Assembly (NCBI GenBank): GCA_016935595.1
Contig: JAFGQQ010000194.1
Span: 1-64,000 of the forward strand
DNA length: 64,000 bases
Source of the DNA: Bacteroidales bacterium
GTDB taxonomy: Bacteria > Bacteroidota > Bacteroidia > Bacteroidales > UBA10428
Direction of reading: 5' to 3'
Below are positions 63,029 to 64,000 of this stretch, piece after piece. How positions within the stretch are numbered: the stretch's first letter is position 1; every line of letters begins with the position of its first letter. Below the pieces are notes generated by a model. That model did not search any database. It was not told where the DNA came from and worked only from the letters and a program-made list of their open reading frames with translations. Both the position numbers and the translations under genes were made by a program.

Positions 63029-64000
63029 TCAACTTACAAACCTAATAAAATCAGCACCCGAAGGATTTTGAAATACCCTCAACCCAAACTGAGGTAAAAT
63101 AGCCAAAATATGATCGAAAATATCGGCTTGAACAGTCTCGTAATTTGCCCAAACCTGATCATTGCTAAATACATATATCTCTATCGGAATACCTGTTTCT
63201 CCAGGCTGTAACTGACGAACCAAAAAAGTCATGTCGTTATGAATTTTCGGATGATTTTTTAAATAAGCTTCCAAATATTTTCGAAATGTACCCAAATTAG
63301 TCATTCTTCGACCGTTTACAACAACAGTATCATCAACCCCTAACGATTGATTATAATCAGCAATTTCTTTCTCTTTTACTAACATATAATCTTTTAGCAA
63401 AAAAAAACTCTTAAACTTCTCTTTTTGTTCTGTTGTTAAAAAACATACACTATTCATATCAATATTAATATGACGTTTAATTCGTCGTCCGCCCGACTCC
63501 TCCATTCCTCGCCAATTGGTAAATGACTCTGATACTAAAGCATAAGTTGGTACTGTAGCAATTGTCTTATCCCAATTTTGAACCTTAACAGTATTAAGCG
63601 TTATTTCAATAACCGTTCCATCGGCATTATGTTTAGGCATAGATATCCAATCGCCAATACGTAACATATTATTGGCCGATAACTGAATGCTTGCTACAAA
63701 ACCCAAAATGGTATCTTTAAAAACTAATAACAAAACAGCAGCAATAGCACCCAATCCTGCAAATAGTTTTAACGGCGACTCACCAATAATTATGGAGATA
63801 ATTAATATAATCCCCATAAAATAGAAAATAATTTTAGCTATTTGAATAAATCCTTTAATTGGCCTATCTTTAGCCACTGATGTCGTTTTATATATATCTT
63901 CTATACCTGATAAAAATGAAGTGATTACCATAAGCACGGCAACAATCATATATATCAGCACAATAGATTTTAATACTTTCTCTTCAAAACTATTGCCTGG
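63029..64000 (-). CDS. MscS family mechanosensitive channel (5' end outside the window)
   Basis: At least 323 residues remain open to the window edge; a GTG at 63961 is in frame but the frame continues (PGNSFEEKVLKS...), so the start lies outside. The pore-lining span is in LFAGLGAIAAVLLLVFKDTILGFVASIQLSAN, followed by the beta domain GDWISMPKHNADGTVIEITLNTVKVQNWD. The long C-terminal domain with the FTNWRGMEESGGRRIKRHI segment is characteristic of the YbdG-type subgroup, which responds to mild osmotic shock. Confidence 0.9.
   Translation of the reverse strand, partial: PGNSFEEKVLKSIVLIYMIVAVLMVITSFLSGIEDIYKTTSVAKDRPIKGFIQIAKIIFYFMGIILIISIIIGESPLKLFAGLGAIAAVLLLVFKDTILGFVASIQLSANNMLRIGDWISMPKHNADGTVIEITLNTVKVQNWDKTIATVPTYALVSESFTNWRGMEESGGRRIKRHINIDMNSVCFLTTEQKEKFKSFFLLKDYMLVKEKEIADYNQSLGVDDTVVVNGRRMTNLGTFRKYLEAYLKNHPKIHNDMTFLVRQLQPGETGIPIEIYVFSNDQVWANYETVQADIFDHILAILPQFGLRVFQNPSGADFIRFVS

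Noticed and set aside
1..64000. CRISPR array, prophage or insertion sequence
   Set aside because: No regularly spaced direct repeats, no transposase or phage structural genes and no terminal inverted repeats with target duplications were seen anywhere.

Overview
The window comes from an AT-rich (about one third G+C) Bacteroidota chromosome, most likely an anaerobic or microaerophilic Bacteroidales/Marinilabiliales-type organism. The support is a type IX secretion sorting tail, a PorE-like OmpA/TPR/propeller lipoprotein, DUF4834, DUF4252 and lamin-tail/CotH proteins, a BlaI/BlaR1-type pair, and a promoter in front of tRNA-Arg that fits the Bacteroidota rule TTTG-N19-TAnnTTTG exactly. Rubrerythrin, Dps, a peroxiredoxin and a ferredoxin-linked 2-oxoacid oxidoreductase fit an oxygen-sensitive lifestyle. 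No phage, insertion sequence or CRISPR array was seen; this is chromosomal backbone with some lineage-specific loci.

Layout. 0.2-2.5 kb: HIT protein, then an oxidative-stress cluster (Dps, 2-Cys peroxiredoxin, convergent rubrerythrin). 2.9-6.1 kb: PadR regulator, two tandem PspC-domain membrane proteins, YkgJ cysteine-cluster protein. 6.2-12.3 kb (minus): PorE-like lipoprotein with a small partner, then an operon of ECF sigma factor, membrane protein in the anti-sigma position and two related outer-membrane barrels, one with WG repeats, behind a TGTAAC-N17-CGTC promoter. 12.4-20.8 kb: PbpC, S41 protease, YbaK deacylase, a Lys/Cys-rich exported peptide divergent from a two-component system with a cysteine-containing sensor, tRNA-Leu, RecO.

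21-28.3 kb is an aromatic 2-oxoacid locus: iorA, iorB, paaK, ACT protein, PaaI thioesterase and an intact PLP aminotransferase, likely interconverting aromatic amino acids, aryl-pyruvates and arylacetyl-CoA. Just before it lies a YbdL-like aminotransferase homologue that has lost the catalytic lysine (Glu instead) and other cofactor contacts. 28.3-33.8 kb: Crp-type regulator overlapping a SulP transporter tail to tail, HAD phosphatase, and an HMA-AraC regulator next to a metal permease with a C-terminal HMA domain. 33.9-44.0 kb (minus): ilvE; polA-tatD-tcdA-tauE; and dCMP deaminase-S41 protease-DUF4834-nadB.

44.2-47.0 kb: blaI/blaR1-like pair with a palindromic operator over its promoter. 47.2-53.6 kb: secreted MORN-repeat protein, four-PAS hybrid-less histidine kinase and a single-domain response regulator. 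53.7-64 kb: tRNA-Arg, DUF2007 protein, nitrite/sulfite-reductase-like protein, FadL-like porin, CBM48 protein, a large T9SS-exported CotH protein, DUF4252, a free-standing NUMOD4-HNH nuclease and an MscS channel cut by the window end.

Most notable: the apparently catalytically dead aminotransferase at 20993-22138; the ECF/anti-sigma/barrel operon with its own promoter; a terminator hairpin embedded in a response-regulator coding end and shared with tRNA-Leu; terminator-like hairpins in the sulP leader; and a closed stem ending exactly at the metal permease start codon.
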